Shown here one piece after another: positions 34,547-45,126 of a stretch of 64,000 bases of DNA. A model generated the notes under the pieces. That model did no database searches, was not told the DNA's origin, and saw nothing but the letters and a program-made list of their open reading frames with translations. Position numbers and translations under genes: made by a program. Source of the DNA: CAZHCA01 sp964530825. GTDB taxonomy: Bacteria; Bacteroidota; Bacteroidia; Chitinophagales; Saprospiraceae. The DNA is taken from positions 62,001 through 126,000 of the forward strand of contig CAZHCA010000005.1 in assembly GCA_964530825.1 (NCBI GenBank), written 5' to 3'. The stretch's first letter is position 1. The number at the start of each line of letters is the position of its first letter.

Positions 34547-35171
34547 CTCTTTGATTAATTACGAACTTATTTTTCTACCTACTTTCTCTAGTAATATCCG
34601 GCCTATCAGATGGAAGCCTCTTTTTGGATGCTGGCGCTAAAGCATACTGAAAATAGTAAATAATGAGAGCTTTTCCTGCAAAAAAAGTTGCCGCACGTGT
34701 ACACGTGCGACAACCTCAACAAAACTTGGATTAGTATGAAAAAACTTTCACTAGTGCCTTAAGGATCAGAGACTGCCATTTAGCAGCAGCCTTCTTGATT
34801 ATTTGGTCGGATACCCGACCGGATAAAGCCCAAATTCGCCCTAAGTAATTTGAAACTTTATTTTAAAGACGCTCGAAATGCTACAGGGTTGCAAGGGGTA
34901 ATTAAGAATTTCTACAATTAAGCACCCTATTCATCGACTATAACAACTTTATTCTCGATGAGTGCGCTTCCAGAGGCGTCAGTTCCCGCCTTTGATGGTA
35001 TTGCAGGACCGGATGTTGTAGACCCTGTTCACAGCAGTCCCGGGTGAGACCCCTTATAGAAAAGGATTTTTTCTATTTTTGTTGTTCTCATAACCCCAAT
35101 CTTTTGGTGGTAGGATGTGGAGCTTGGCCACCGACGAGTTGGAATTCGTATTTTGTTAAAGTTACCGCCTA
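34547..35171. other. Gene-poor region with palindrome and possible decayed gene start
   Basis: This 625-bp stretch holds no convincing gene. It contains a 28-bp inverted repeat at 34687-34714 (arms GTTGCCGCACGTGT and ACACGTGCGACAAC, one mismatch). This is followed 21 bp on by a short frame ATGAAAAAACTTTCACTAG that stops after 8 codons (MKKLSLVP). The ATTAGTATGAAAA context equals that of the surface gene starting at 63663, so this may be the remnant of an exported-protein gene. The promoter box for pepA is also in this region. Confidence 0.35.
35074..35081 (+). promoter_or_regulatory. Candidate -7 box upstream of leucyl aminopeptidase
   Basis: TATTTTTG matches TAnnTTTG exactly, about 90 bp before the aminopeptidase start. 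No clear -33 element is seen. A shorter near-match (TATTTTG) lies closer to the gene at about 35151. Confidence 0.4.
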
Positions 35172-36629
35172 ATGACCATACTATTTACCGAGGAAATAAG
35201 CCCCGGCAAAGTCGATACACTGTTGGCGCCCGTTGTCAATGCCGAACAAGTCTCAAACTTGCTTAAAGATACCTTAAACCGACCTGACCTATCAGCTGAT
35301 GATTTATACGAAGACCTGGTTGTTCAATCCGATTTAATTCTGTACACCGAAGGCGGCCGGCGTTTTATCCTTTTGCATACCCCGGATCCTGAAGTCCAGT
35401 ATATTTCCAAACGCAGCCGTACTTTTTTCCATAAAAAAGGTCAGCTTTTGGGGGAGCAATGGGCGCTGCACCTAGAACAGCTATCCGACCCGGCAACTGT
35501 ATTAGAAGGTGTCCTTTGCGGCCTGTACCTGGGCAGTTATCGGATCGGACGCTTTAAATCGGAGCCCAAGGATAAAACCACCCTGCCCGGGAAGTTGCCC
35601 GTAATTTCCAGCGCTCCGGTACCGGCTCTGGAGCAGGCTGCCGAACGCGGGCGACAGTTTGCGCAAATTCAAATAGAGGTACTGGACTTAGTTAATGCAC
35701 CCAGTAACAAAAAGCGACCCGCAGATATGGGAGATTGGGCGCTGCGTTTGGGAAAGCAGCATGGCGTAACGGTGAAGGTCCTGGAAGAGGAAGCGCTCCG
35801 GGATCTTGGCTTCCACGCCTTGCTCGCCGTCAATCAAGGTAGTGTAGACCCCCCGGTCTGCATTTTTCTAGAATACCGCCCCGAACGCCATGCGGCCCCC
35901 AAACTTGGCCTGGTAGGCAAGGGCGTCACCTTCGATACCGGCGGCGTGTCGCTCAAACCCTCTAATCAGATGGCACTAATGAAGAGCGATATGGGAGGCG
36001 GAGCAGCGGTGATGGGCACTATCTTTCTCGCCGCCCAGCTCAAACTGCCGGTTCACCTCTACGGGATCGTGCCAGCAACCGATAACAGCATTGATGCCCG
36101 AGCTATCAAACCCAGTGACGTCATTCCCTCCTATAGCGGCAAGACCATTGAAATTATCGATACCGATGCCGAGGGCCGCCTGATCATGGCCGATGCACTG
36201 AGCTACATGGTCCGGATGCAAGGCCCTGACGTGGTCATCGATTTGGCTACACTTACTGGAAGCATACTGCGCACCCTGGGTCACCATGCCGCTGGTCTTT
36301 TCACCACCGACGACCAATTGGCCCGGGACCTTTATCTGGCTGGGCAGGAAACCGGCGAGAGGGTATGGCGCTTACCGCTGTGGTCGGCCTACGAAGAAGA
36401 TTTGGTATCCGAAGTAGCTGACATCCGCAACTTTAGCGGCAAACCTAACGCGGGAGCTATCAATGCCGCTAAATTCCTCCAGGCTTTCACCGATAATCAC
36501 CCGCGATGGGCCCACCTCGACATCGCAGGGGTCGCTTTTACCGACTCCGAATACGCAAGCCAAAAAAGTGCGACGGCCTATGGCATTCGACTCCTGATTC
36601 AATACCTGGAACATTACTTTTCGTCTTGA
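35172..36629 (+). CDS. pepA: Leucyl aminopeptidase (M17 family)
   Basis: Cleaves N-terminal amino acids from peptides, using two metal ions, in the cytoplasm. The 485-residue product has the M17 hallmarks: LVGKGVTFDTGGVSLKP (about residue 245) with the Lys and Asp ligands, MKSDMGGGAAVMG, and the signature IDTDAEGRLIMADAL. The N-terminal macro-like domain is present. The 3' end overlaps that of the convergent cyclase gene by 16 bp. All metal ligands appear intact. Confidence 0.95.
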   Translation: MTILFTEEISPGKVDTLLAPVVNAEQVSNLLKDTLNRPDLSADDLYEDLVVQSDLILYTEGGRRFILLHTPDPEVQYISKRSRTFFHKKGQLLGEQWALHLEQLSDPATVLEGVLCGLYLGSYRIGRFKSEPKDKTTLPGKLPVISSAPVPALEQAAERGRQFAQIQIEVLDLVNAPSNKKRPADMGDWALRLGKQHGVTVKVLEEEALRDLGFHALLAVNQGSVDPPVCIFLEYRPERHAAPKLGLVGKGVTFDTGGVSLKPSNQMALMKSDMGGGAAVMGTIFLAAQLKLPVHLYGIVPATDNSIDARAIKPSDVIPSYSGKTIEIIDTDAEGRLIMADALSYMVRMQGPDVVIDLATLTGSILRTLGHHAAGLFTTDDQLARDLYLAGQETGERVWRLPLWSAYEEDLVSEVADIRNFSGKPNAGAINAAKFLQAFTDNHPRWAHLDIAGVAFTDSEYASQKSATAYGIRLLIQYLEHYFSS

Positions 36630-39600
36630 AGCCGGGCCAGTTCCTGCAGGGATTCAATTCGATTGTGGTAAGTAAACCGCGGCGTATCGCGATAGAGTTG
36701 GTCGTAGATACGCAAAGCCAACGAACGGTATTTGAGGTCTTGGGGAAAGATATGCGCCAACTCAAAATAAACGGCGGCTTCCTGATCGGGCGATAGACGG
36801 CGTTGCAGCAGATCGAGCAGGATGCTCACGGCTTCTTTCAGGTGCTTCTCCGCGTAATTGGTTTTAGCCGCGATCAGTTGCGCTTCGAACAAAAGATCGG
36901 GATTACCCAGTTCTTCAGCCAGGTTCAGCGCCTCATTAACTACCTCTTTCAAGGCCGGCAGGTTGCCAATCTCCTGCAGAACCGCACCTTTTTCTACGAG
37001 ACTAAAACCCAGTACCAGGCGATTACCGATTTGACGGGTCACGTCGATCGCCCGGTCGTAGAAATACAAGGAACGGTCGTATTGCTGTAGGTAAAAGAAA
37101 ATATCCCCAAGGGTATTCACAGCCTTAGCGATACCCTTTTGGTATCCGAGCTCCTCGCACAGCATGAGGTCTTTTTGCAGGTACTCAATGGCTTGGTGGA
37201 ATTTACCTTGTACATTGAGCAACTGACCGATCAGCCCCAGGGCGATTGCAATGCCTTGTTTGTCGCCAAGCTCCTCAACGATTTTAAGATCTTTCTCGTA
37301 GTGTTCCATCGCCATCCGGTAGTCACCCTGCCGCTCGTATACGATGCCGATATTGCCAATCGAAATCGATACAAGATGGCGATTGCCCAACTCCCGATTG
37401 ATATCTAGTCCTTGCTCAAAGCTTTGCATCGCCCGTTCGTAATCGCCTTTCTCGAGGTACACAATACCCAGGTAGGTGTACAGCGTACCCATGCCCTGCT
37501 TGTCGTTTTTGCGTTGGCAAGTATCGAGGTGCTCCAGTTGGACCCTGATGCCATCATCGTAATACCCCTGGTTCATATAAGTCAGGCCGAGTTTGGCGAT
37601 AATCTGTGCATCGACATGCTCCTGTTCATCCTTCCTGACGATATCGATGCTTTCCAGGAAATAATTTTTAGCCTCATCGTATTGGCCTTCACGAAAGTTC
37701 AATTCCCCCAGGTTGCCGTATACTTCTGCAATTCCCGACCGGTAATCGACCGATAGAAAGAGCTGGGCGGCAGTCTGCAAGTAGCGGTGGGCTTCCGGAT
37801 ATTGCCCCTTCAGGGTCAGTACCCGCCCCAGGCAGTTATTGGCCTGCCCTAGCAAGATGACGTCGCGCTTGGTTTTCGCAAGCTTTAATGCATATTCAAA
37901 AGCTTCCTGGCAATGATCCCATTTGCCGATGAGCTCTAAAATTTTTCCTTTTTTAAGGTGGGTTTGGATCTGACGCACATCGTCTTCTTGGCTGTTGAGT
38001 TTCTCTAGCAGCTTTTCGTAAAATTCCAGGGCCTGCTGGTTTTGATAATTGCGCCGGGCGTAATCAGCTGCTTTGCGCAGGTATTCTACGGTTTTATCGA
38101 ACACATTAGCTTGCTCGTAGTGGAAGGCCAGGTCAACATAGCGCTCTTCCAACTTGTCGGCAAATATTTTTTCGATAGCCTCGGCAATCAGGCGGTGCAA
38201 TTGTTGCAGGCGGGTGCGCAATTGCATGCCGTATACCGCTTCGCGCAACAGGGAGTGGCGAAAAATGTAGCGCATCTCATTCATGGCGCGCCAAATCTGG
38301 CTACGCTCCGCCAGGAGGATCTGCTCTTGCAGCAGATCGTTTTTAGCCCCGTTCTGTTGCTGCTGAAAGGCTTCGTTGGTCTGCATAACCTCCGACAGGA
38401 CCGGCACCTCGAACTCCCTGCCGATGACCGCGGCGGCTTTTACCGTCTCTTTGAGCAAAGTCGAGAGCCGGTCGATACGCGCCGTCAGGATGGCGTTGAT
38501 CGAATTGGATAACTGAATATTCTTATCGCGGATGTACCAGCCTGAGCCGTTCTTTTCCAGCAACTCTTGCTCGACGAAATACTCCAGAATCTGTTGCAGG
38601 TAAAAGGGATTGCTGTTACTCGTCCGCAATAAGATATCGAAAAACTCATCGGTGATGGATCCTTCGAGTTTTTTCTCGGCAAAGAGTCGGACGGCCTGCG
38701 ATGTGAGGTTATTGAGATAGATATCCAGATGGGGTAGATCCAGTTCCTGCAGTGTTGCTTTGGCAATAAAAAAAGGTTTACTCCCGTCATCGAGATAGCG
38801 AGCCGTGATCAAGATCATAAGTGGAGCGCCCTTCATGCGGCGCGTCAATTCTTGCAGCAGTTCGCGGGAGTTCTCGTCGATCCAGTGACCGTCTTCTACC
38901 TCCAGCACCAAAGGCTGAATAGCCGCTTCGGCCAACAACAGATTGATAATGGCCGAGATGGTATTTTCGTAGCGCCCTTTCGCATCGAGCTGCTCCCACA
39001 AGGAGTCGAAGTATAAAATGCCGATGATGGCCGCCAGAACTGATTTGGTTCGCACCAGCTCGCGTCGCAAGGGTTGAACCTCTTCGGTGCCTACCCGTTC
39101 GAGCCGGTCGAGTAGTACCTGGTAGTGGGTTTCAAATTTCGCCAGATTTTCACTACTCGAGCCGTCGGGCGATTGCTCAAAATAATTGCGCAGCAGGTAA
39201 ATAAAAGGGTTAAACGGTTTTTTCAGGATTTGGTCCGCCTGGGCCAGCAACCAATTAATTTCGCCGTTTGCCGTCAAGATCTTTTTGAGCTCGAACGACA
39301 CGCGGCTTTTCCCGATACCGGCTTCGCCAAAAATTTGCACGATACCGGCCGATTGCCCCTTTTTCAAAGGGCTGGAAAAATCGAGCAGGCGCTCCATCTC
39401 CTGATTGCGGCCAATCAGCTGGCCGCTGTAAGTCAGTCGGCTTTCTTTGTTGCGCTCGCCCATAATGAAGGTGGGAATTAACCCCTGAATGCCCTTGTAC
39501 TGGATATCGCCCTTATGGTAAAAATTAAAGAGCCGGTCTTTTTGGATTTCCTCATCGACCAGTACCTCGCCCCAGTCTGCCGACATCATCAAGCGAGCAC

Positions 39601-40666
39601 CGAGATTTACCCGATTGCCGACGGCTGCGTACTGGCAGCGCTCCTTCCCGCCAATGTTACCGGTAAAAGCGATTCCGGAGGTAATCCCAACCCGGTATTC
39701 CAAGTCTGATTGTTTTTGCAGTCCTTGCAATTCTTTACGCAGCGCATGAATGAACTCCAGGGCTCGCTCGACGTTATTTTCAAATGAAACCGGGGCGCCG
39801 AAAAAGCCTACCATCACGCCGCCTTTATCCCCAAAATCGATCTCTTTGAAATAGCCCGAAAAGCTGTTAATCTGGTCGAGGACCACACTAGCCAGCCGGT
39901 TGAGCTCGCGATGCGTATATACGCCACGAAATGATATGAAAACCGAAATCACGGTTCGGAACTCGCCCTCTTGCCGGTACTCCACTACCGATCGGGGCAG
40001 AAACTGCTGTACGATGCTGCGTTGCAGTTGTGGTATTTTACTCTGGGGGATGGTGATGGTCGAGGCCTTGGTCTGGGCATCCAGACGGTAGAACCCTCCG
40101 GCCAACGGTTCCAGCACCAGGTCGGTATGATCTAACTGTTGGTACAATAGTTGGTCTAGAATGATCGCATCTTTGCGATCCCGTGCATTGTCCTGCGCTG
40201 CAGCGGATTGATCGATCGGCTTTCCACGAAAATAGAAGGACTTGTGGCTTTGGCCTACAATGCCCCATTCCACAACCCCGTATGATAATCCGATTTTCAA
40301 TCCGATTGAAAAGCCGTCGAACTGAAACGAGCGCTGATAAAAATACTCGCGCATCGAGATTGCTGCATCGATCAGGTTGCGTGAGCTGCTCACCTCTCGG
40401 TCAGCAGGAAAAATAGCCAGAAAGGCATCACCTGCAAAGTAAGGAATGTAGCCGCCCCGAGCATAAACAACTCGGACGAGGGGCTCAAAGATGGAATTGA
40501 GGATATTGGAAAGACGCTCCGCCCCCGTGTTTCCAGTATTCATCAACGTCTGGGTAAGCGGCGTAAAACCCGACAGGTCTACGAACATCACGTAAGCCGG
40601 CAAAGTGCCGTTCTGCTGGCGCTGCTCGTACATTTCCTGGATAAAATGTGGCATCAAATTCTTCAC
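36614..40666 (-). CDS. Soluble-adenylyl-cyclase-like protein: two cyclase domains, AAA-type NTPase, TPR repeats
   Basis: 1350-residue multidomain protein. Residues 20-180 form class III cyclase domain C1 with both metal-binding Asp residues (D30 in YVMFVDLSGFT, D80 in YFAGDAF). Residues 235-385 form domain C2, in which the first metal Asp is replaced (SVFISFRGV) but the transition-state Asn and Arg are kept (N354 and R358 in NRVNLGARLM). A P-loop NTPase follows (Walker A GEAGIGKS, residues 447-454), like the AAA domain of signalling ATPases. From about residue 870 there are ten or more TPR repeats (YGNLGELNFREGQYDEAKN and similar). This order and split active site match mammalian soluble adenylyl cyclase (ADCY10). 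It probably makes cAMP; its activator is unknown. Confidence 0.9.
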   Translation of the reverse strand: MKNLMPHFIQEMYEQRQQNGTLPAYVMFVDLSGFTPLTQTLMNTGNTGAERLSNILNSIFEPLVRVVYARGGYIPYFAGDAFLAIFPADREVSSSRNLIDAAISMREYFYQRSFQFDGFSIGLKIGLSYGVVEWGIVGQSHKSFYFRGKPIDQSAAAQDNARDRKDAIILDQLLYQQLDHTDLVLEPLAGGFYRLDAQTKASTITIPQSKIPQLQRSIVQQFLPRSVVEYRQEGEFRTVISVFISFRGVYTHRELNRLASVVLDQINSFSGYFKEIDFGDKGGVMVGFFGAPVSFENNVERALEFIHALRKELQGLQKQSDLEYRVGITSGIAFTGNIGGKERCQYAAVGNRVNLGARLMMSADWGEVLVDEEIQKDRLFNFYHKGDIQYKGIQGLIPTFIMGERNKESRLTYSGQLIGRNQEMERLLDFSSPLKKGQSAGIVQIFGEAGIGKSRVSFELKKILTANGEINWLLAQADQILKKPFNPFIYLLRNYFEQSPDGSSSENLAKFETHYQVLLDRLERVGTEEVQPLRRELVRTKSVLAAIIGILYFDSLWEQLDAKGRYENTISAIINLLLAEAAIQPLVLEVEDGHWIDENSRELLQELTRRMKGAPLMILITARYLDDGSKPFFIAKATLQELDLPHLDIYLNNLTSQAVRLFAEKKLEGSITDEFFDILLRTSNSNPFYLQQILEYFVEQELLEKNGSGWYIRDKNIQLSNSINAILTARIDRLSTLLKETVKAAAVIGREFEVPVLSEVMQTNEAFQQQQNGAKNDLLQEQILLAERSQIWRAMNEMRYIFRHSLLREAVYGMQLRTRLQQLHRLIAEAIEKIFADKLEERYVDLAFHYEQANVFDKTVEYLRKAADYARRNYQNQQALEFYEKLLEKLNSQEDDVRQIQTHLKKGKILELIGKWDHCQEAFEYALKLAKTKRDVILLGQANNCLGRVLTLKGQYPEAHRYLQTAAQLFLSVDYRSGIAEVYGNLGELNFREGQYDEAKNYFLESIDIVRKDEQEHVDAQIIAKLGLTYMNQGYYDDGIRVQLEHLDTCQRKNDKQGMGTLYTYLGIVYLEKGDYERAMQSFEQGLDINRELGNRHLVSISIGNIGIVYERQGDYRMAMEHYEKDLKIVEELGDKQGIAIALGLIGQLLNVQGKFHQAIEYLQKDLMLCEELGYQKGIAKAVNTLGDIFFYLQQYDRSLYFYDRAIDVTRQIGNRLVLGFSLVEKGAVLQEIGNLPALKEVVNEALNLAEELGNPDLLFEAQLIAAKTNYAEKHLKEAVSILLDLLQRRLSPDQEAAVYFELAHIFPQDLKYRSLALRIYDQLYRDTPRFTYHNRIESLQELARLQDEK

Positions 40667-40699
40667 GCGTCCTTTTCTACAATTCCTACGGGTAAATTA

Positions 40700-40707
40700 C
40701 AAATTTA
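40700..40707 (-). promoter_or_regulatory. Probable -7 box for the cyclase gene
   Basis: On the minus strand this reads TAAATTTG, matching TAnnTTTG. It lies 34 bp upstream of the ATG, giving a leader of about 27 nt, similar to the metF arrangement. No clear -33 partner was seen. Confidence 0.4.
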
Positions 40708-40855
40708 ATAAGGTCGGCTGGATTTTAAATTTCCGAATTCCTACCAATATTCGGCCACAAGCAACCCTTTGACGGCGGGCGTGTCTTTTGTCAATACAAG
40801 ATCATGGAAATCATCCGAAATTACGGATAATGTACCCGCAATACGATCTTTTAGT

Positions 40856-43348
40856 ATGAAAACACTGACCTGGTGTACATGCTTTGCTTTATTATTTTGT
40901 CTTGGTACGAAACGTAGTCAGGCACAGCTGCCAGCTATTGACCTGGAAAAAAAGCAAGCCCGTGCCATCTTCACACCGGAAGCCCCGGCCATAGATGGGA
41001 TCCTCGATGAACAGGCCTGGCAAAATGCCCCCATCGCAACCGGTCTCGTAACCTTAGAACCCAATCCGGGGCTGAAACCGGCTTAACGTACTGAAATTAG
41101 GATTTTGTACGATGATGTTGGGTTGTACATCGGCGCTACAATGTACGAGGTGGCGCCCGACAGTGTGCTCCGCGAGCTTTCCCAGCGCGACTAATTGAAC
41201 AACACCGATTGGTTTGGCATTTTCTTGGATACGTACCTGGATGGTATCAACGGTTTTGGCTTCATCGTAACCCCGGCTAATGTTCAGTTGAAAGCCAAGT
41301 ACTCCAGCTTTGGCGAGGATGAAAACTGGGACGCCGTATGGGAAAGTGAAACGCAAATTACCAGCGAAGGATGGGTTGCAGAGATTCGCATTCCCCACTC
41401 AGCAGTCCGCTTTCCCAATGCTACTGAGCAGGTTTGGCACGTTAACTTCGGTCGTCTTATTCAGCGCCTGCAGCAGAAAAGCTTTTGGAATCCCATCGAT
41501 CCGGAAGTCAATGGTTTCCTCAATCAGGCAGGCTATTTGATGGGCATTGAGGACATCACCTCCCCCGTGCGACTTCAGGCCACGCCCTTTCTGGCCTTTT
41601 ACGGCGAGCACCATCACGATAGCGAGGCTGACCCCATGAGCAGCATGGAGCATTCCATCAACGGTGGTTTGGACATCAAGTACGGCATTAATGATGCTTT
41701 CACGCTCGATATGACCCTGATTCCTGATTTTGGCGAAGCCCAATCCGATAATCAGATCCTGAATTTGAGTCCCTTTGAAGTCCGCTTCGACGAAAATCGG
41801 CAGTTTTTTACCGAGGGTACGGAGCTGTTTAACAAGGGCAATATTTTTTATTCCCGCCGTATCGGTGGTCAGCCATTATACCGGAATGAAGTGGAAGACC
41901 AATTGGAAGAAGGCGAGGAGATTATCGATAATCCGAACACTACCCCACTCTACAATGCGACCAAAGTATCGGGACGTACCAGAAAGGGCTTGGGGCTGGG
42001 CTTCTTCAATGCTACCGCAGGCCATACCGAGGCCGTCATTCGCAATCCGGAAAGTGGCGAGCGAAAGATAGAGACCAACCCACTGACCAATTACAATATC
42101 TTTGTTGCCGATCAGAATCTACCCCATAACTCCTATGTCTCCCTGATTAATACCACGGTCTGGCGCAGCGGCGACGCCTACGATGCCAACGTAACCGCTA
42201 CTGAGTTTGAGCTGCGGGACGAGGCCAACAACTACGCACTTTTCGGACGCGGCAACCTCAGTCAGAAATACTATCCGGATAGTAGAGCTTTGGGCCACGC
42301 TATGAACATTCGCGCCTCAAAAACCAGCGGTAATCTGACGGCAACCATTGGTTACAGCGAGGAAAGCGATACCTACGACCCCAACGATTTTGGTTTTCAA
42401 TTCAACAATAACGAACGATCGATATTTGTCAGGGCACGCTACAATTTTTTTGAGCCCCATTGGGTTTTCAACCAAGGAGGGTTCGGCGCATACGTAGGGT
42501 ACGAACGCCTGTACCGACCTGATGAGTTTTCGGAGTTTGGTTATGAGATCTGGGCCTGGGGTCAGACATAATCCTTCTGGAACCTCAACGTTTGGCATTA
42601 TCACGAGCCAGTAGAAGGCAACAATTTTTTCGAGCCGCGTACCCCCGGGCGTTTTTATAAAACACCCCGCTGGAATGCTACGGGTATTAATATCAGAACA
42701 GATTCCCGGCGTAAGTTCCGGTTGGCGCTTAACGGCAGGTTCGGCCTTTCCGATCGCGAAGGTTGGTACGATTACCGCTGGCGGGTCCAACCCCGCTACC
42801 GGGTGAGCGACCGCCTTACTTTCTCCCTGGAAATTGAGAACAACCGCAGCTATAACGAAGAAGGCTTTGCCGATAAGGTCGAAGCAAGTGTACAGAATGG
42901 CGAGGGAGAAAAAACGGTTACAAGGATAATCTTCGGGCGGCGAGACCGCTCAACCGTCGAGAACACCTTCAATTCCAGCTACACCTTCAACGAGCGCATG
43001 GCCGTAACCTGCAGGGCCCGGCACTATTGGTCTAACGTTGATTACCGCTCTTATCACTTGTTGGAAGAAGACGGCCGGCTGGGTCCTACCGAATACAGCG
43101 GCAACCCAAACTCCAACTTCAATGCTTTTAATATCGACATGATCTACCGCTGGCGCTTCGCACCAGGCAGCGATATTTTCGTCGTCTGGAAGAACAGTAT
43201 TTTCGGTTCGGAGGATATCGTAGGGGTGACCTACTGGACGAATACGGACCGCCTCTTTCAAAATCCGCAAACCAATAGCTTATCCATTAAGATCATTTAT
43301 TTTCTGGATTACTTCGAGATTTCCCGAAAACTCAAGGCTAAAAGCTAA
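40856..43348 (+). pseudogene. DUF5916-type exported barrel gene with three in-frame TAA codons
   Basis: One frame of 831 codons encodes a signal peptide (LTWCTCFALLFCLG), a CBM9/DOMON-like domain (IDGILDEQAWQNAPIATGL) and a C-terminal DUF5916-type outer membrane barrel ending FLDYFEISRKLKAKS. The frame is interrupted by TAA at 41084, 41192 and 42569, but there is no frameshift anywhere over 2.5 kb. Flanking residues are continuous: PGLKPA-stop-RTEIRILYDD, LSQRD-stop-LNNTDWF and WGQT-stop-SFWNLNVW. All three are one C-to-T change from CAA (Gln). TAA is a normal stop elsewhere in the window (ileS, the ABC ATPase), so recoding is unlikely and recent inactivation is the simplest reading. Confidence 0.85.
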
Positions 43349-43350
43349 CC

Positions 43351-45126
43351 TCAGTCATCCTCCTCATCATCTAATTCGAGCTCCAGATGTAGCTCTTCCA
43401 GTTGGTCTTTCGAAATCGGACTGGGTGCATCAATCATCATATCGCGCCCCTGATTATTCTTGGGGAAGGCAATAAAATCGCGAATGGTGTACTGACTGTT
43501 CATTACGGCACAAAGCCGGTCGAAACCGAAGGCAATACCACCGTGAGGTGGCGCACCGTATTCAAAGGCGCCCAGCAGGAAGCCGAATTGCTCCTCGGCC
43601 TCTTCTTTCGAAAAGCCAAGCAGGGTAAAATTTTTGTTCTGGAGCGCCTGATCGTGAATACGGATGGAGCCCCCACCTATTTCCACACCGTTGATCACCA
43701 GGTCGTAGGCGTCGGCACGCAAGCTCTTCATGGTTTCGTGATCGCCATCTAGCATGCGCGGTATATCTTCTTTTTTTGGCGAAGAGAAAGGGTGGTGCAT
43801 GGCATAGAACCGCTCTGTCTCTTCATCCCACTCGAGCAGCGGAAAATCAACAACCCAAAGCGGTTTAAAATCACCAGGTTGGATCAGGTCCAGACGGCGG
43901 CCCATTTCGAGGCGCAATGCTCCGAGTTGTTTGCGGGTCTTATCGGTCTCGCCTGCCAGAATGAGCAGGAGGTCACCGGGTTTGGCGTCCATTCGGTCGG
44001 CCCAGCCTTTCAGAGCATCCCCGTCAAAAAACTTGTCTACAGACGACTTAAAAGTACCGTCCTCATTGTATTTCACGTAGACCAGCCCTCTTGCGCCGAT
44101 CTGGGGCCGTTTCACCCAATCGGTGAGTTGGTCAAGCTCTTTGCGGGTGGCGCCGGCCTGCCCTTCGGCGCAGATGCCGACGACCAGCTCTGCCGCATCA
44201 AAAACCTTGAAGCCTTTATTCTGGGCCAGATCGTTTAATTCGTGGAAAGGCATCCCGAAACGCAGGTCTGGTTTATCGGATCCGAAGGTAGCGATGGCCT
44301 CATCGTAGTCCATGCGGGGGAAGGCGGGCAGTTCGATGCCACGGGTAGCCATAAAAAGGTGCCGGGTCAGTCCTTCGAAAGTCTGCAGGATTTCTTCCTG
44401 GGTTACGAAAGCCATTTCACAGTCGATCTGGGTAAACTCCGGCTGGCGGTCAGCTCGCAGGTCCTCGTCGCGGAAGCACTTCACGATCTGGAAATACCTG
44501 TCGAAGCCCGACACCATTAGAATCTGCTTAAAGGTCTGAGGCGATTGCGGTAGGGCATAGAATTGCCCCGGGTTCATGCGGCTAGGCACGATAAAATCGC
44601 GGGCGCCCTCGGGTGTGCTCTTGATGAGGAAGGGCGTTTCGATTTCGACGAATTGCTGTTCGGCAAGGTACTTGCGCGTTTCCAGGGCCAGCTGCGACCG
44701 GAAGAGAATATTTTTTTGCACCGGACCGCGACGTAGATCGAGATAGCGGTACTGCATGCGCAGGTCGTCGCCTCCGTCGGTATCGTCTTCGATGGTAAAG
44801 GGTGGCACTTTGGAGAGGTTCAAGATCTCTAGGTGACTGGCGACCAGCTCAATTTCACCGGTGGGCCGGTTGGGGTTTTTACTGCTGCGCTCCCGCACGG
44901 TACCCGAAACTGAGATGACCGTTTCCCGTCCGAGCTTACGTGCTTGCTCACATAAAGTAGCATCGTCTTCCATACTAAAAACCAGCTGCGTGATGCCGTA
45001 GCGATCGCGCAGATCGATAAAGGTCATAGCGCCGAGATCGCGATTGGCCTGAATCCAGCCACTGAGTTTTACTTCCTGATCGACATCTTGTAAGCGGAGT
45101 TCTCCGCAGGTGTGGGTACGGTACAT
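43351..45126 (-). CDS. aspS: Aspartyl-tRNA synthetase
   Basis: Class II synthetase charging tRNA-Asp. At 591 residues it is the bacterial form, with an N-terminal OB-fold anticodon-binding domain (VKLSGWIQANRDLGAMTFID) and an inserted GAD domain in the middle. Catalytic motif 2 is visible in KCFRDEDLRADRQPEFTQID and motif 3 in GIAFGFDRLCAVM. It converges on the barrel pseudogene with only 2 bp between stop codons. It is an essential gene with no unusual feature. Confidence 0.97.
   Translation of the reverse strand: MYRTHTCGELRLQDVDQEVKLSGWIQANRDLGAMTFIDLRDRYGITQLVFSMEDDATLCEQARKLGRETVISVSGTVRERSSKNPNRPTGEIELVASHLEILNLSKVPPFTIEDDTDGGDDLRMQYRYLDLRRGPVQKNILFRSQLALETRKYLAEQQFVEIETPFLIKSTPEGARDFIVPSRMNPGQFYALPQSPQTFKQILMVSGFDRYFQIVKCFRDEDLRADRQPEFTQIDCEMAFVTQEEILQTFEGLTRHLFMATRGIELPAFPRMDYDEAIATFGSDKPDLRFGMPFHELNDLAQNKGFKVFDAAELVVGICAEGQAGATRKELDQLTDWVKRPQIGARGLVYVKYNEDGTFKSSVDKFFDGDALKGWADRMDAKPGDLLLILAGETDKTRKQLGALRLEMGRRLDLIQPGDFKPLWVVDFPLLEWDEETERFYAMHHPFSSPKKEDIPRMLDGDHETMKSLRADAYDLVINGVEIGGGSIRIHDQALQNKNFTLLGFSKEEAEEQFGFLLGAFEYGAPPHGGIAFGFDRLCAVMNSQYTIRDFIAFPKNNQGRDMMIDAPSPISKDQLEELHLELELDDEEDD

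Noticed and set aside
34920..35100. Minus-strand frames in the gap before the leucyl aminopeptidase
   Set aside because: Only about 20 and 33 codons separated by a stop, with no start, family or promoter support.
40856..43348. Genetic-code reassignment of TAA to Gln
   Set aside because: TAA ends several undoubted genes here (for example ileS and the ABC ATPase), so recoding of the whole genome is not supported.
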